From Bryobacterales bacterium (GTDB lineage Bacteria; Acidobacteriota; Terriglobia; Bryobacterales; UBA6623), in NCBI GenBank assembly GCA_028819215.1, contig JAPPMG010000096.1, forward strand, positions 377,328 to 441,327: 64,000 nt of DNA, in the 5' to 3' direction. The notes below the pieces were generated by a model. That model was not told where the DNA came from. It searched no databases and worked only from the letters and a program-made list of their open reading frames with translations. Numbering within the stretch: the stretch's first letter is position 1; every line of letters begins with the position of its first letter. Position numbers and translations under genes: made by a program. This document shows, one piece after another, positions 9,207 to 18,102 of this stretch.

Positions 9207-9556
9207 CTCCCGCATCTGGCGAACGCGCCGGAATTCAGTCCCGAATCGCAGAAAAAAATTTCGGCCCTATTCTTCGCGCATTGGTGGCGGGATGGTGGCA
9301 GATGGGCCTGATTCGCGTGAGCTTACGGTGATTCGGGGCAGTCTTCCGTATTCTCGGCACGGTGTTGATAGCTGTGTATGCTTGTTGGAGAATCTCTGGG
9401 GGTTGCATTTTTTTGGAAGCAGTCTCCAATATCTAGTGCATTCGGCGAGACATATACAAGCAGATGTGCTAGAGTTGTGCGCGGTGCCGCTTGGAGCCAG
9501 TCAGCGATGCGACATGCGGTCAGCGATTCGAAAGCGGCAAGGAGGCCAGTGAGGCA
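9207..9556 (+). promoter_or_regulatory. 350-bp intergenic region upstream of nrdJ
   Basis: No gene is supported here. The stretch is locally AT-rich and contains the NrdR-like box described separately, plus an AGGAGGCC purine run just before nrdJ. I looked for a cobalamin riboswitch because nrdJ is B12-dependent, but the conserved core elements are absent. Confidence 0.5.
9424..9469 (+). promoter_or_regulatory. Candidate NrdR box pair upstream of nrdJ
   Basis: The NrdR consensus is acaCWATATaTWGTGt. Bases 9427-9438 (CAATATCTAGTG) match its core at 11 of 12 positions. A weaker second box (ATACAAGCAGATGTGC, 9454-9469) keeps the outer half-sites. The centres are 30 bp apart, close to the three helical turns typical of paired NrdR boxes. 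NrdR normally represses ribonucleotide reductase genes, so the location directly before nrdJ fits. Confidence 0.55.
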
Positions 9557-12403
9557 ATGGGCACGGTAGGAATCGATACAGCGGTGGAACCTAAAGCGGG
9601 AGCGGTTGCTGCCACAGGGGCGGAGGTCGCCAAGGACCCGGCGCGGGTCCGGCGCGGCTTGGCCTTCGAGCGTTATTTCACGAGCGACCTCAAGGACGGC
9701 CAGACGCCGTATGACGTGCTCGAGTGGGAGCAGCGCTCGGCGGTGATCGCCGATGTCAAGGGAAACATCGTCTTCGAGCAGACGGACGTGGAGATGCCGT
9801 CCGACTGGTCGCAGACCGCGACCAATATCGTGGCCAGCAAGTACTTCCACGGCACGGTCGGGCGGCCGGACCGCGAGTGCAGCCTGCGCCAGCTAGTGCA
9901 CCGGGTGGTGGACACCATCGCGGACTGGGGCGGACTTGGCGGATACTTCGCGTCAGAGGCCGACGTGGAGGCCTTCCGCGATGACTTGGCTCACCTCATG
10001 CTGACCCAGAAGGCGAGCTTCAATTCCCCGGTGTGGTTCAACGTTGGCGTGCGCAAGGAGTCGCGCGGCTACGGCTGGGCGTGGGACGAGTCCAGCGAGC
10101 GCGTCACTGCTCTGGATCCGGACCAGCATCGGCCGCAGTGCTCGGCCTGCTTCATCAACTCGGTCCAAGACTCGCTGGAGTCGATCCTGGACTTGGCCAA
10201 GACCGAGGGCATGCTGTTCAAGTGGGGCTCGGGCACCGGCACGAACCTCTCCAACATCCGCGAGGACGATGCCGGCCTCGCCGGCGGCGGGCGCGCTTCG
10301 GGCCCGGTGTCGTTCATGAAGGGCTTCGACGCGTTTGCCGGAGTGATCAAGTCCGGCGGCAAGACGCGACGCGCCGCCAAGATGGTGATCCTGGATGTCG
10401 ATCACCCGGACGTGAAGGACTTCATCTGGTGCAAGGCGCGCGAAGAGAAGAAGGCCCACGTCTTGATTCAGAACGGATACGATGCAGCGATTGACGGAGA
10501 TGCCTACTCGACAATCTCGTTCCAGAACGCCAACAACTCGGTGCGGGTCACCGACGAGTTCATGCACGCGGCCGACGAGGGGCGCGATTGGTGGACACGT
10601 TCCGTCCTGAGCAAGCAGCCCAAGGAGCGCCACAGCGCCAAGGACCTGTTGAACGACATCGCTGAGGCCACGCACCAGTGCGGCGATCCCGGAATGCAGT
10701 TCGACACGACCATCAACAGGTGGAACCCGGTCAAGAACACGGACCGAATCCATGCCTCGAACCCCTGTTCGGAATACATGTTCTTGAACGACTCGGCCTG
10801 CAATCTGGCGTCGTTGAACTTGAAGAAGTTCCAATCCTCGAACGGCACCTTCGAGGTCGAGTCCTTCCGCCGGGCAGTTGCCACGGTGATCTTGGCGCAG
10901 GAGATCTTGGTCGACAACGCGGCCTATCCGACCGAGCGGATCGCGTTCAACTCTCACGCCTATCGCCCGCTGGGCCTCGGCTTCGCCAATCTTGGCGCAA
11001 TGCTGATGTCCGTGGGCGTGCCGTACGATTCGGATCGCGGCCGGGCCATTGCGGGAGCGGTCTCGGCCACGATGTGCGGCCAGGCTTACCTCACCAGTGC
11101 GCAGATCGCCGAGGTGCGGGGCCCGTTCAAGGGTTTCAGGGACAACCGCGAGCCGTTCCTCGAGGTGATCCGGATGCACAGGGATGCAAGCAAGGAGATC
11201 GCCGAACAGGGCGTGCAGCCCGACTTGCGGACTGCAGCCGAAGCGGCGTGGCAGGAGGCTTACGCGGTCGGGCAGCAACACGGCTACCGCAACGGTCAGG
11301 TCACGGTGATCGCGCCGACCGGCACGATCGGGTTCATGATGGACTGCGACACGACAGGCGTGGAGCCGGAGCTTGCGCTGGTCAAGTACAAGAAGCTGGT
11401 GGGCGGCGGTGTGATCAAGATCGTCAACAACACGGTTTCAGAAGCGCTGGAGCGGATTGGTTATAGCGAGCGACAGGTCGCCGAGATCGTCGACCATATC
11501 GATTCGACGGAAACTATCGAGGGAGCGTCGGAGCTGAGCGACGAGCACCTGCCGGTATTCGACTGCAGCTTCAAGCCGCTCAATGGCGAGCGCTCGATTC
11601 ACTTTAGCGGGCACCTGAAGATGATGGCTGCGGTGCAGCCCTTCATCTCGGGCGCGATCTCAAAAACGATCAACATGCCGCAGGAATCCACGGTGGACGA
11701 TATCGCCGACGCCTACATGGACGCGTGGCGATTGGGGCTGAAGGCCGTGGCCATCTACCGCGATGGCTCGAAGGGGGCGCAGCCTCTCAGCACGGGCCAG
11801 TCGGACGAGGGAGAAGCGGACTCGGCCGCAGACACCACACCTCGCCCGCTGCGCCGCAGGCTGCCGGACGAGCGCGAGTCTCTAACGCACAAGTTCTCGG
11901 TAGGGGGGCACAAGGGCTATCTCACGGTCGGGCTCTATCCGGATACCAAGCAGCCCGGCGAGATCTTCATCCGCATGGCCAAGGAGGGCTCGACGATCAG
12001 CGGCCTGATGGACAACTTCGCTACAGCCATCTCGCTGACACTGCAGTACGGTGTGCCGCTGCACACATTGGTGGAGAAGTTCGGCCACGTGCGGTTCGAG
12101 CCGAGCGGCTGGACGAACAACAAGGACATCCACTACGCCAAGTCCATCACCGACTACATCTTCCGCTGGCTGGGCGCGAGGTACGCTCCGCACAACGAGG
12201 AAGCTGTCGGCCAAATCGACCAAGCCCTGCCAACTGCGAATGCGAGCGCGGCGTCCTCGAGCAGCGTTGCGGAGGGGGAAGGCGTCCAAGCCATCGACTC
12301 GCCAGTGGATGGTCCGCCTTGCACGGAGTGCGGCTCGATCATGACCGTGAACGGCAACTGCTACCGCTGCCCGAACTGCGGCTCGACCTCGGGTTGCAGC
12401 TGA
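9557..12403 (+). CDS. nrdJ: Adenosylcobalamin-dependent (class II) ribonucleoside-diphosphate reductase
   Basis: Reduces ribonucleotides to deoxyribonucleotides using a B12-generated thiyl radical. 948 residues, the long bacterial NrdJ form. Seen in order: FNSPVWFNVGV, QCSACFINSV (redox Cys), FKWGSGTGTNLSNIR, GKTRRAAKMVILDVDHPD, NPCSE (radical Cys and partner Glu), NDSACNLASLNL, and the C-terminal zinc-ribbon-like tail CTECGS...CYRCPNCGSTSGCS carrying the reducing cysteines. ATG 9557 follows GGAGG at 9541-9545 and GAGG at 9551-9554. The in-frame TTG at 9491 is not favoured. No NrdAB or activase is adjacent, so this is probably a stand-alone reductase under NrdR control. Confidence 0.96.
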   Translation: MGTVGIDTAVEPKAGAVAATGAEVAKDPARVRRGLAFERYFTSDLKDGQTPYDVLEWEQRSAVIADVKGNIVFEQTDVEMPSDWSQTATNIVASKYFHGTVGRPDRECSLRQLVHRVVDTIADWGGLGGYFASEADVEAFRDDLAHLMLTQKASFNSPVWFNVGVRKESRGYGWAWDESSERVTALDPDQHRPQCSACFINSVQDSLESILDLAKTEGMLFKWGSGTGTNLSNIREDDAGLAGGGRASGPVSFMKGFDAFAGVIKSGGKTRRAAKMVILDVDHPDVKDFIWCKAREEKKAHVLIQNGYDAAIDGDAYSTISFQNANNSVRVTDEFMHAADEGRDWWTRSVLSKQPKERHSAKDLLNDIAEATHQCGDPGMQFDTTINRWNPVKNTDRIHASNPCSEYMFLNDSACNLASLNLKKFQSSNGTFEVESFRRAVATVILAQEILVDNAAYPTERIAFNSHAYRPLGLGFANLGAMLMSVGVPYDSDRGRAIAGAVSATMCGQAYLTSAQIAEVRGPFKGFRDNREPFLEVIRMHRDASKEIAEQGVQPDLRTAAEAAWQEAYAVGQQHGYRNGQVTVIAPTGTIGFMMDCDTTGVEPELALVKYKKLVGGGVIKIVNNTVSEALERIGYSERQVAEIVDHIDSTETIEGASELSDEHLPVFDCSFKPLNGERSIHFSGHLKMMAAVQPFISGAISKTINMPQESTVDDIADAYMDAWRLGLKAVAIYRDGSKGAQPLSTGQSDEGEADSAADTTPRPLRRRLPDERESLTHKFSVGGHKGYLTVGLYPDTKQPGEIFIRMAKEGSTISGLMDNFATAISLTLQYGVPLHTLVEKFGHVRFEPSGWTNNKDIHYAKSITDYIFRWLGARYAPHNEEAVGQIDQALPTANASAASSSSVAEGEGVQAIDSPVDGPPCTECGSIMTVNGNCYRCPNCGSTSGCS

Positions 12404-12409
12404 CGGGCG

Positions 12410-12425
12410 GGCGGAGACCTCCGCC
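12410..12425 (+). terminator. Hairpin just after nrdJ, possible terminator
   Basis: GGCGGAG and CTCCGCC form a 7-bp inverted repeat starting 7 bp after the nrdJ stop. There is no T-run, so it may be only an mRNA 3' structure. It lies between the convergent genes nrdJ and the DUF1501 gene. Confidence 0.4.
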
Positions 12426-12490
12426 AGACCCGTACGGGCTCTTGGCGTAGGGCACCGGCCCGCTGCTCCTGTGCCGATCGCCGGCGGGCG

Positions 12491-13945
12491 TCAGGCCAGC
12501 AATGGCTCGATCACGCGTCCGGCCACGTCCGTGAGCCGGAAATCGCGGCCTTGGTGCCGGAACGTGAGCTTGGTGTGGTCCAGGCCGAGCAGGTGCAGTA
12601 TCGTCGCCTGCACGTCATGGACCTCGATCGGGTCCTTGGTGATGAAGAACCCGAGGTCGTCAACCTCTCCAATGGTCTGCCCGGCCTTGATGCCGCCTCC
12701 GGCAAACCACATGGGGAAGTTCTCGATGTGGTGGTTGCGGCCCGGCAGTTCCTTGATCTCTCCCATGGGGGTGCGGCCGAACTCGCCGCCCCAGATCACC
12801 AGCGTGTCGTCTAGCAGTCCGCGCTGCTTGAGATCGGTGACCAGCGCTGCCGAGGCCCGGTCCACGTCCAGGGCGACCTCGTCGAGCTTGTCGGCGAGGT
12901 TGTTGACACGGTTGCCGTGGTGGTCCCAGCCGGTGTGATACAGCTGCACGAAGCGCGTGCCGCCCTCCAAGAGGCGGCGGGCGACCAGGCAATTGTTGGC
13001 GAACGTCGACTTGCCCGGCTCGGCTCCGTAGAGGTCCAGCGTTGCCTGGCTCTCGCTGGACAGATCCATCAGTTCCGGACCGCTGGTCTGCATGCGGTGG
13101 GCAAGCTCGTACGCGGCGATGCGCGTGGAAATCTCCGGATCGCCAACTTCTGCGAGACGCGCCAGGTTGAGTTCGCGAATGGCGCTGACTCGCGCTGCCT
13201 GCCTTTCCGCCGAGAATCCGGGAGGGCTGGACAGATTCGGGATGGGGTCCGCGGAGCGGAGGAATTCCACCCCTTGGTAGGCCGTCGGCAGGAACCCGCT
13301 TCCCCATATGTTGGCACCGCCCATCAGGTTGCGCTCGCCAGAGCGCAACACGACAAAGGCGGGCAGGTTCTCGGATTCGCTGCCGAGCCCGTAGGTGATC
13401 CACGATCCCATCGAGGGCCGCCCGTAGCGCGTGGAACCGGTGCTGAAGAAGAGCTTCGCGGGAGCGTGGTTGAAGTTCTCGGTCTTCAGGGAGTAGATCA
13501 GTGACAGGTCGTCCGCGATGCCTGCCATGTGAGGGAAGACTTCGGACACCCAGATGCCGGACTGGCCGTGTCGACGAAAGTTGCGCTGCGGGCCGAGCAG
13601 CTTGGGACGCTGCTTGGTGAACTGCTCCATGAATGCGAAGCGCTTGCCGTCCAGGAACGAGTCTGGCGTGGCCTCGCCGTCGAGTTCCCTGAGTTTCGGA
13701 CGCCAGAGCCAAGTCTCGAATTGGCTGGGCGCGCCAGCCATGAACAGGTAGACGACACGCTTGGCCTTGGGTGCGAAATGAGGGCGCTTGGGCGCCAGAG
13801 GGCGCTCCGCAACGGAGCCGGACGCTGCGTGCAGCCCGGTCGGGCTGAGCAGGTCGGCGAGCGCCAAACCGCCCAAGCCCACGAAGCACTGGCTGAAGAA
13901 GTGACGCCGCGTGGCGTGCAATAGGTGGAGTTGTCTGCGTGTCAT
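12491..13945 (-). CDS. DUF1501 family protein
   Basis: 484-residue member of DUF1501, an alkaline-phosphatase/sulfatase-fold family of unknown activity. The N-terminus has a basic stretch (TRRQLHLLHATRRHFF) followed by a hydrophobic run (CFVGLGGLALADLL), resembling a Tat-type export signal. Recognisable family segments are VYLFMAGAPSQFETW, HTGWDHHGN, VIWGGEFGRTPMGE and GRNHHIENFPMWFAGGG, containing conserved His/Asp residues expected at a metal site. It lies 6 bp downstream of the PSD1/DUF1553 gene on the same strand. The two families almost always occur as neighbours, mostly in Planctomycetes, Verrucomicrobia and Acidobacteria. Confidence 0.9.
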   Translation of the reverse strand: MTRRQLHLLHATRRHFFSQCFVGLGGLALADLLSPTGLHAASGSVAERPLAPKRPHFAPKAKRVVYLFMAGAPSQFETWLWRPKLRELDGEATPDSFLDGKRFAFMEQFTKQRPKLLGPQRNFRRHGQSGIWVSEVFPHMAGIADDLSLIYSLKTENFNHAPAKLFFSTGSTRYGRPSMGSWITYGLGSESENLPAFVVLRSGERNLMGGANIWGSGFLPTAYQGVEFLRSADPIPNLSSPPGFSAERQAARVSAIRELNLARLAEVGDPEISTRIAAYELAHRMQTSGPELMDLSSESQATLDLYGAEPGKSTFANNCLVARRLLEGGTRFVQLYHTGWDHHGNRVNNLADKLDEVALDVDRASAALVTDLKQRGLLDDTLVIWGGEFGRTPMGEIKELPGRNHHIENFPMWFAGGGIKAGQTIGEVDDLGFFITKDPIEVHDVQATILHLLGLDHTKLTFRHQGRDFRLTDVAGRVIEPLLA

Positions 13946-13951
13946 GACGGG

Positions 13952-16474
13952 TCACTCCCGCGTAATGAACTCGTCAAGGTTCATCAGCGTGCTTGCCAAG
14001 GTGGTCCAAGCGGCGAGCTCCGCTGGCTCCTCGCCCTCGCGGCTGCCAAGCGTCAGGATCCCCTTTGCTCGTTCCGGATAGGTTTGGAACTCGTCCAACT
14101 GAGTGCTGGCGAAGTTGGCCAGTGTCGCCAACTCGTCCGCCGATGGTGAGCGGGCGAGGCAGATGCGGAAGGCATGCGCGGCCCGCTCTGCCACGCCGCT
14201 TTCAGGGTGGTCCTGCACGACGCGGCGGGCGAGCCCTTGGGCGAATTCGTGGAAGCCGGTGTCGTTCAGCAGTGTGAGCGCCTGCAGCGGGGTATTGGAC
14301 CGGTTGCGCTTAGTTGCCGTGGTCAGGGAATCGGGGCTGTCAAAGACCATCAGGCCTGGATGGGGGCTGGTGCGCCAGAAATGGGTGTACAGCCCGCGCC
14401 GATAGCGGTCCTTGCCCTCGCTTTCCGGCCACGGCTTGCGAATCATCACTCCCGGCGGCTGCGCCGGGAAGACGCTCGGGCCGCCGATCTCGTGGGTCAG
14501 CATGCCGCCGGCCGAAAGGGCTAGGTCGCGAACGATCTCGGATTCCACGCGCAGGCGGTTCTGTCGTCCCAGCAAGCGGTTTTCGGGGTCTGCCGCCGCT
14601 AGGTCGGCACGGTGTCCGGAGCCCTGTCGGTAGGTAGCCGAGGTGACGATCAAGCGGTGCAGCGCCTTCAAGCTCCAGTCGTTGTCCACGAACTCGGTCG
14701 CGAGCCAGTCGAGCAAGGCTGGGTGCGTGGGAGGCTCGCCTTGCGTGCCAAAATCGTTCTCGGTTGCTACGATTCCCTGTCCGAAATAGCGCTGCCAGAC
14801 GCGGTTGACCGTGACGCGCGGCATCAGGGGGTTGTCGCGGCGAACGATCCAGCGGGCTAGGTCGAGGCGGTTCGGGTTCTCGGCTTCGAGCGGCGGCAAG
14901 ACGGCGGGCGTGCCGGCAAACACCTGCTTGCCCTTGTGGAGGAACTCGCCTTGCAGCAGGACGTGCGTCGGGCGCGGCTCCGGCAGTTCGCGCATCACCA
15001 GGGTGCTCGGGACCTTCGGCAATAGCGCCCCGACAGCGGCAATCGCCTTGCGGCGCTCCTGCATTCCGGGGTCCTGTGCTAGGAATTCGTTGCGCACGAA
15101 CACTCGTCGGCCCTCCAAGCGGTCCTCCGGAGCTTTGCGCAGGATGCGCTGGACACCGAGCGGAAGCTCGGCGATCTGGGCCTCGGTCAGGCTTGCTTCC
15201 CGTTCGGGCTGCCTAGCGAGGAGCGTCTTCTGGTAGGCGGACTGTTCGGCCTGCATGGCCTCGATCTGCGCCTTGATGGCTTCCCGGCGTCGGTATTCTT
15301 CGTCGGTGCCGAACTCAAGCACCGGCTCGTAGGCCCGGGCCCGGCCCTCGTTGTTCCTGAAGGCACCGCTGAGTTCGTCGATGTTGTTGAAGAAGGCAAA
15401 GAACTCGTAGAACTCGCGCTGCGAAATAGGATCGTACTTGTGGTCATGACAGCGGGCGCATCCCAGGGAGAGCCCGAGGAAGGCTATGCCGGTCACGTCG
15501 ACGCGGTCGACGACGGACTCTACCCTGTACTGTTCGAAGTCGACCCCTCCCTCGAGATTGAGCAGCGTGTTGCGATGGAATCCAGTCGCCACGATCTGTT
15601 GATTGGATGGATTCGGCAACATGTCGCCGGCGAGCTGCTCGATCGCGAACTGTGCGAACGGCAGGTCGCGATTGAAAGCATCGATCACCCAATCGCGGTA
15701 CATCCAGATGTCACGGAGACCGTCCGCGTTGTAGCCGTTTGAGTCGGCGTAGCGGGCGACATCGAGCCAGTGCCGCCCCCAGCGCTCGCCATACGCGGGC
15801 GAATCGAGTAAGCGCTCTACGATGCGTTCGTAGGCGTTGGGCGCGGTGTCTTCGACAAATTCGCGAACCAGGTCCGGAGCGGGCGGGAGCCCGGTGAGGT
15901 CTAGATGGACTCGACGCACCAAGGTGGTGGCGGATGCTTCGGCAGACGGTCTCAGGCCGGCCGCTTCGAGCCGCGCCAGAATGAACCGGTCAATCGGATT
16001 GCGCGCCCAAGCCGGTTGCGAGACGCTCGGAGGCTGTGGCCGCGTGATCGCCTGGAACGACCAGTGCCCGGCACCCGCTGCCGGTGCGGGCTTCTCGGAG
16101 GGCTCAGGCCAAGGAGCGCCGAGTTCGATCCAGCGTTCGATGGCGGCGATCTTGGCATCCGGCAGCTTCCCGTCTGGCGGCATGCTGAGCGTCTCGGACT
16201 GGCGCAGGGCGGCGAGGACTAGGCTCTCCGAAGGCCGGTCGACGGAGATCGCTGGCCCGCGCTTTCCACCCTCGAGGAGGCTCTGGAGGGAAGCCAGCGA
16301 AAGGCCGCTAGTGCGCAGCCGGTCGTTGTGGCACTGGGAGCAGCGAGTGTGGAAAATCGGCCGGATCTCGGACTCGAAGAAGCTGATCGCTTCAGCGCCA
16401 GAGGACGCCTGCGGCGCTGCGCACAGCGACGAGGCCGCTAGCGCGCCGATCCAGGCATGCGACCTAAAACGCAT
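13952..16474 (-). CDS. Exported cytochrome-domain protein PSD1 (PSCyt1-DUF1549-DUF1553)
   Basis: 840 residues from ATG 16474, which places a clean signal peptide (MRFRSHAWIGALAASSLCAA) at the start; an ATG at 16498 would add eight residues. After cleavage comes a planctomycete-type cytochrome c domain with CSQCH haem attachment and a downstream Met (SMPPDGKLPD). Then follow DUF1549 (NPIDRFILARLEAAGLRPS; DLTGLPPAP; WGRHWLDVARYADSNGYN), a second Cys pair CARCHDHKYDPI, and DUF1553 in the C-terminal half (NRVWQRYFGQGIV, SNTPLQALTLLND). It is upstream of, and probably co-transcribed with, the DUF1501 gene. The biochemical role of the pair is unknown; redox-linked polymer degradation is a frequent guess. 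Confidence 0.9.
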   Translation of the reverse strand: MRFRSHAWIGALAASSLCAAPQASSGAEAISFFESEIRPIFHTRCSQCHNDRLRTSGLSLASLQSLLEGGKRGPAISVDRPSESLVLAALRQSETLSMPPDGKLPDAKIAAIERWIELGAPWPEPSEKPAPAAGAGHWSFQAITRPQPPSVSQPAWARNPIDRFILARLEAAGLRPSAEASATTLVRRVHLDLTGLPPAPDLVREFVEDTAPNAYERIVERLLDSPAYGERWGRHWLDVARYADSNGYNADGLRDIWMYRDWVIDAFNRDLPFAQFAIEQLAGDMLPNPSNQQIVATGFHRNTLLNLEGGVDFEQYRVESVVDRVDVTGIAFLGLSLGCARCHDHKYDPISQREFYEFFAFFNNIDELSGAFRNNEGRARAYEPVLEFGTDEEYRRREAIKAQIEAMQAEQSAYQKTLLARQPEREASLTEAQIAELPLGVQRILRKAPEDRLEGRRVFVRNEFLAQDPGMQERRKAIAAVGALLPKVPSTLVMRELPEPRPTHVLLQGEFLHKGKQVFAGTPAVLPPLEAENPNRLDLARWIVRRDNPLMPRVTVNRVWQRYFGQGIVATENDFGTQGEPPTHPALLDWLATEFVDNDWSLKALHRLIVTSATYRQGSGHRADLAAADPENRLLGRQNRLRVESEIVRDLALSAGGMLTHEIGGPSVFPAQPPGVMIRKPWPESEGKDRYRRGLYTHFWRTSPHPGLMVFDSPDSLTTATKRNRSNTPLQALTLLNDTGFHEFAQGLARRVVQDHPESGVAERAAHAFRICLARSPSADELATLANFASTQLDEFQTYPERAKGILTLGSREGEEPAELAAWTTLASTLMNLDEFITRE

Positions 16475-16579
16475 GAGTCCGCTGCAAGGAGACGGCACTG
16501 CCGGGGCAACCCGATAGACGGCTCCGGAGAACCCCCCTCGCGCTGCCAGTCTATCACTGCGTGGCGGGCGGCAGGTCCA

Positions 16580-18001
16580 CTAACGATCCAAGCGATCGCG
16601 GAGTCTTTCAGAAAGCTCCGCTACCAGGGTTGGATTCGAGGTCGCGACGTTCACGGTCTCTTTGTCGGCTGACGTGTGGTCGTACAGCTCCGCGAACCCG
16701 TCATCGTGAAGGATCAGGCGGTGTGTCGCCGTGCGTATCGTCCGGGCTCCTCGACGGTAGGAGATCGCGGGGTGGCCGTTTGCGGCCGGATCGTCTAGGA
16801 CCGGGCGCAGCGAGACTCCGTGCACGAAGTCCGGCCGCGGCAATCCGGCCAGCTCGCAGAGCGTGGGGAACACGTCCAAGGTCTCGACCAGCGCATCCGA
16901 CGGCACCCCGGGCTGCGGCAGCCCGCGATAGGAGATGACGAGGGGGGATCGCAAGGATTCCTCGTAGAGCGCGTGCTTGCCCCAGATCGCGTGTTCGCCC
17001 AAGTGCCAACCGTGATCCCCCCAAAGCAGCACAACCGTGTTTGCTGAAGCACCGCTCTGCTGAAGTCGCTCCAAAAGGCGCCCGACCTGCGCGTCGGCGT
17101 AGGTCACGCATGCGGCGTAGTGCCTGCGCACCTCCTGCGCGAATTCGGCTTCCGTGTTCGGATCGCGATTCCAACGCTGGTACTTCATGAACTCATTCGA
17201 AGGGTGCCAAGTGGTCCTTCCCGTCGGCTTGGTCGGATGTGGCGTCGGCGGCAGTTGCATGTCGGCGTAATGCCTGAGGTACCGGCGCGGCGCACCGAAC
17301 GGCAGGTGAGGACGGAGGATTCCGACGGCCAGGAAGAACGGCCGCTCGGGATCGGAAGTCAACAGATCCAGTTGCCTCAGCGCCTCGTCGATCGAACGGC
17401 CGTCCGGATAGATCGAATCAGTGCCGTCCTCGGCTTGGTACACGGCCATGTCGGCGGGATTGACCCGGATCTCTCCGTGAGCCAAGCCATGCATCCAGCC
17501 GCGAGGATGCTGCCAAGGGCCAGATGGCAGCAGGTGGCGATCCCACGAATCGGGCATTTCCGGCTGGAGGGGGTCGTCCCAGTCCTCCCCTCCGAGGCCG
17601 CCGGGATGATGAGAGACCTTCCCTACCGAAACTGTGGTGTAACCGTGCCGGCGAAACCATGCGGGCATGCTCGGAGGCACCGTGCTGGGGTCATCTTGCA
17701 ACTGCGCGGCACGTTCGAACAGCGCGGCGTTACTGGCTCCGCCGTACCGACCGGTCAACAGTGTGTATCGCGACGCGCCACAGGTCGGCGCTTGGACATA
17801 ATGCCTGCGGAAGGCCCGGCCCGTTGACGCGAGACGATCGATGTGCGGGGATTGAATGTACGAGGCGCCGAACGACGCCAGCTCAGGCCGCAGGTCGTCG
17901 ACCGCGATCATCAGGATGTTCGGCCGCGTCTCTGATGTGGTCTGCGGACCACCGGCGCAACACAGCGAAGTGGCGGCGACAAGAATTAGCAGTGTCCTCA
18001 C
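16580..18001 (-). CDS. Exported sulfatase (iduronate-2-sulfatase-like)
   Basis: 473-residue sulfatase, GTG start. It has a hydrophobic export signal with adjacent cysteines (LVAATSLCCAGG), possibly a lipoprotein. The formylglycine motif is CGASRYTLLTGR, a Cys-type C-x-A-S-R site needing a maturation enzyme that is not in this window. Metal and substrate residues include MIAVDDLRPEL, VSVGKVSHHPGG, FLAVGILRPHLPF and LLWGDHGWHLGEHAIWGKH. The overall pattern (LRPEL, RPHLPF, WGKH) is that of the choline/iduronate-2-sulfatase branch, so the substrate may be a sulfated polysaccharide. It is 105 bp upstream of the PSD1 gene and in the same direction. Confidence 0.9.
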   Translation of the reverse strand: MRTLLILVAATSLCCAGGPQTTSETRPNILMIAVDDLRPELASFGASYIQSPHIDRLASTGRAFRRHYVQAPTCGASRYTLLTGRYGGASNAALFERAAQLQDDPSTVPPSMPAWFRRHGYTTVSVGKVSHHPGGLGGEDWDDPLQPEMPDSWDRHLLPSGPWQHPRGWMHGLAHGEIRVNPADMAVYQAEDGTDSIYPDGRSIDEALRQLDLLTSDPERPFFLAVGILRPHLPFGAPRRYLRHYADMQLPPTPHPTKPTGRTTWHPSNEFMKYQRWNRDPNTEAEFAQEVRRHYAACVTYADAQVGRLLERLQQSGASANTVVLLWGDHGWHLGEHAIWGKHALYEESLRSPLVISYRGLPQPGVPSDALVETLDVFPTLCELAGLPRPDFVHGVSLRPVLDDPAANGHPAISYRRGARTIRTATHRLILHDDGFAELYDHTSADKETVNVATSNPTLVAELSERLRDRLDR

Positions 18002-18102
18002 TTGAGCGATCCTTCTATCGATTGAGGCGAAGCCCTCGGTGTCGGTCTTGGCGGTGCCGATCCTCCCTTTCGGTCGAGTCCCGCTTTGCCCGCACGCCTA
18101 GA

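Noticed and set aside
9207..9556. Cobalamin riboswitch before the B12-dependent nrdJ
   Set aside because: Only a loose AGCCAG stretch resembles the B12 box; the conserved core segments expected of the riboswitch are absent.
17524..18102. N-terminal extension of the TldD-like gene
   Set aside because: This part is antisense to the sulfatase, has no TldD similarity and would bury the signal peptide.
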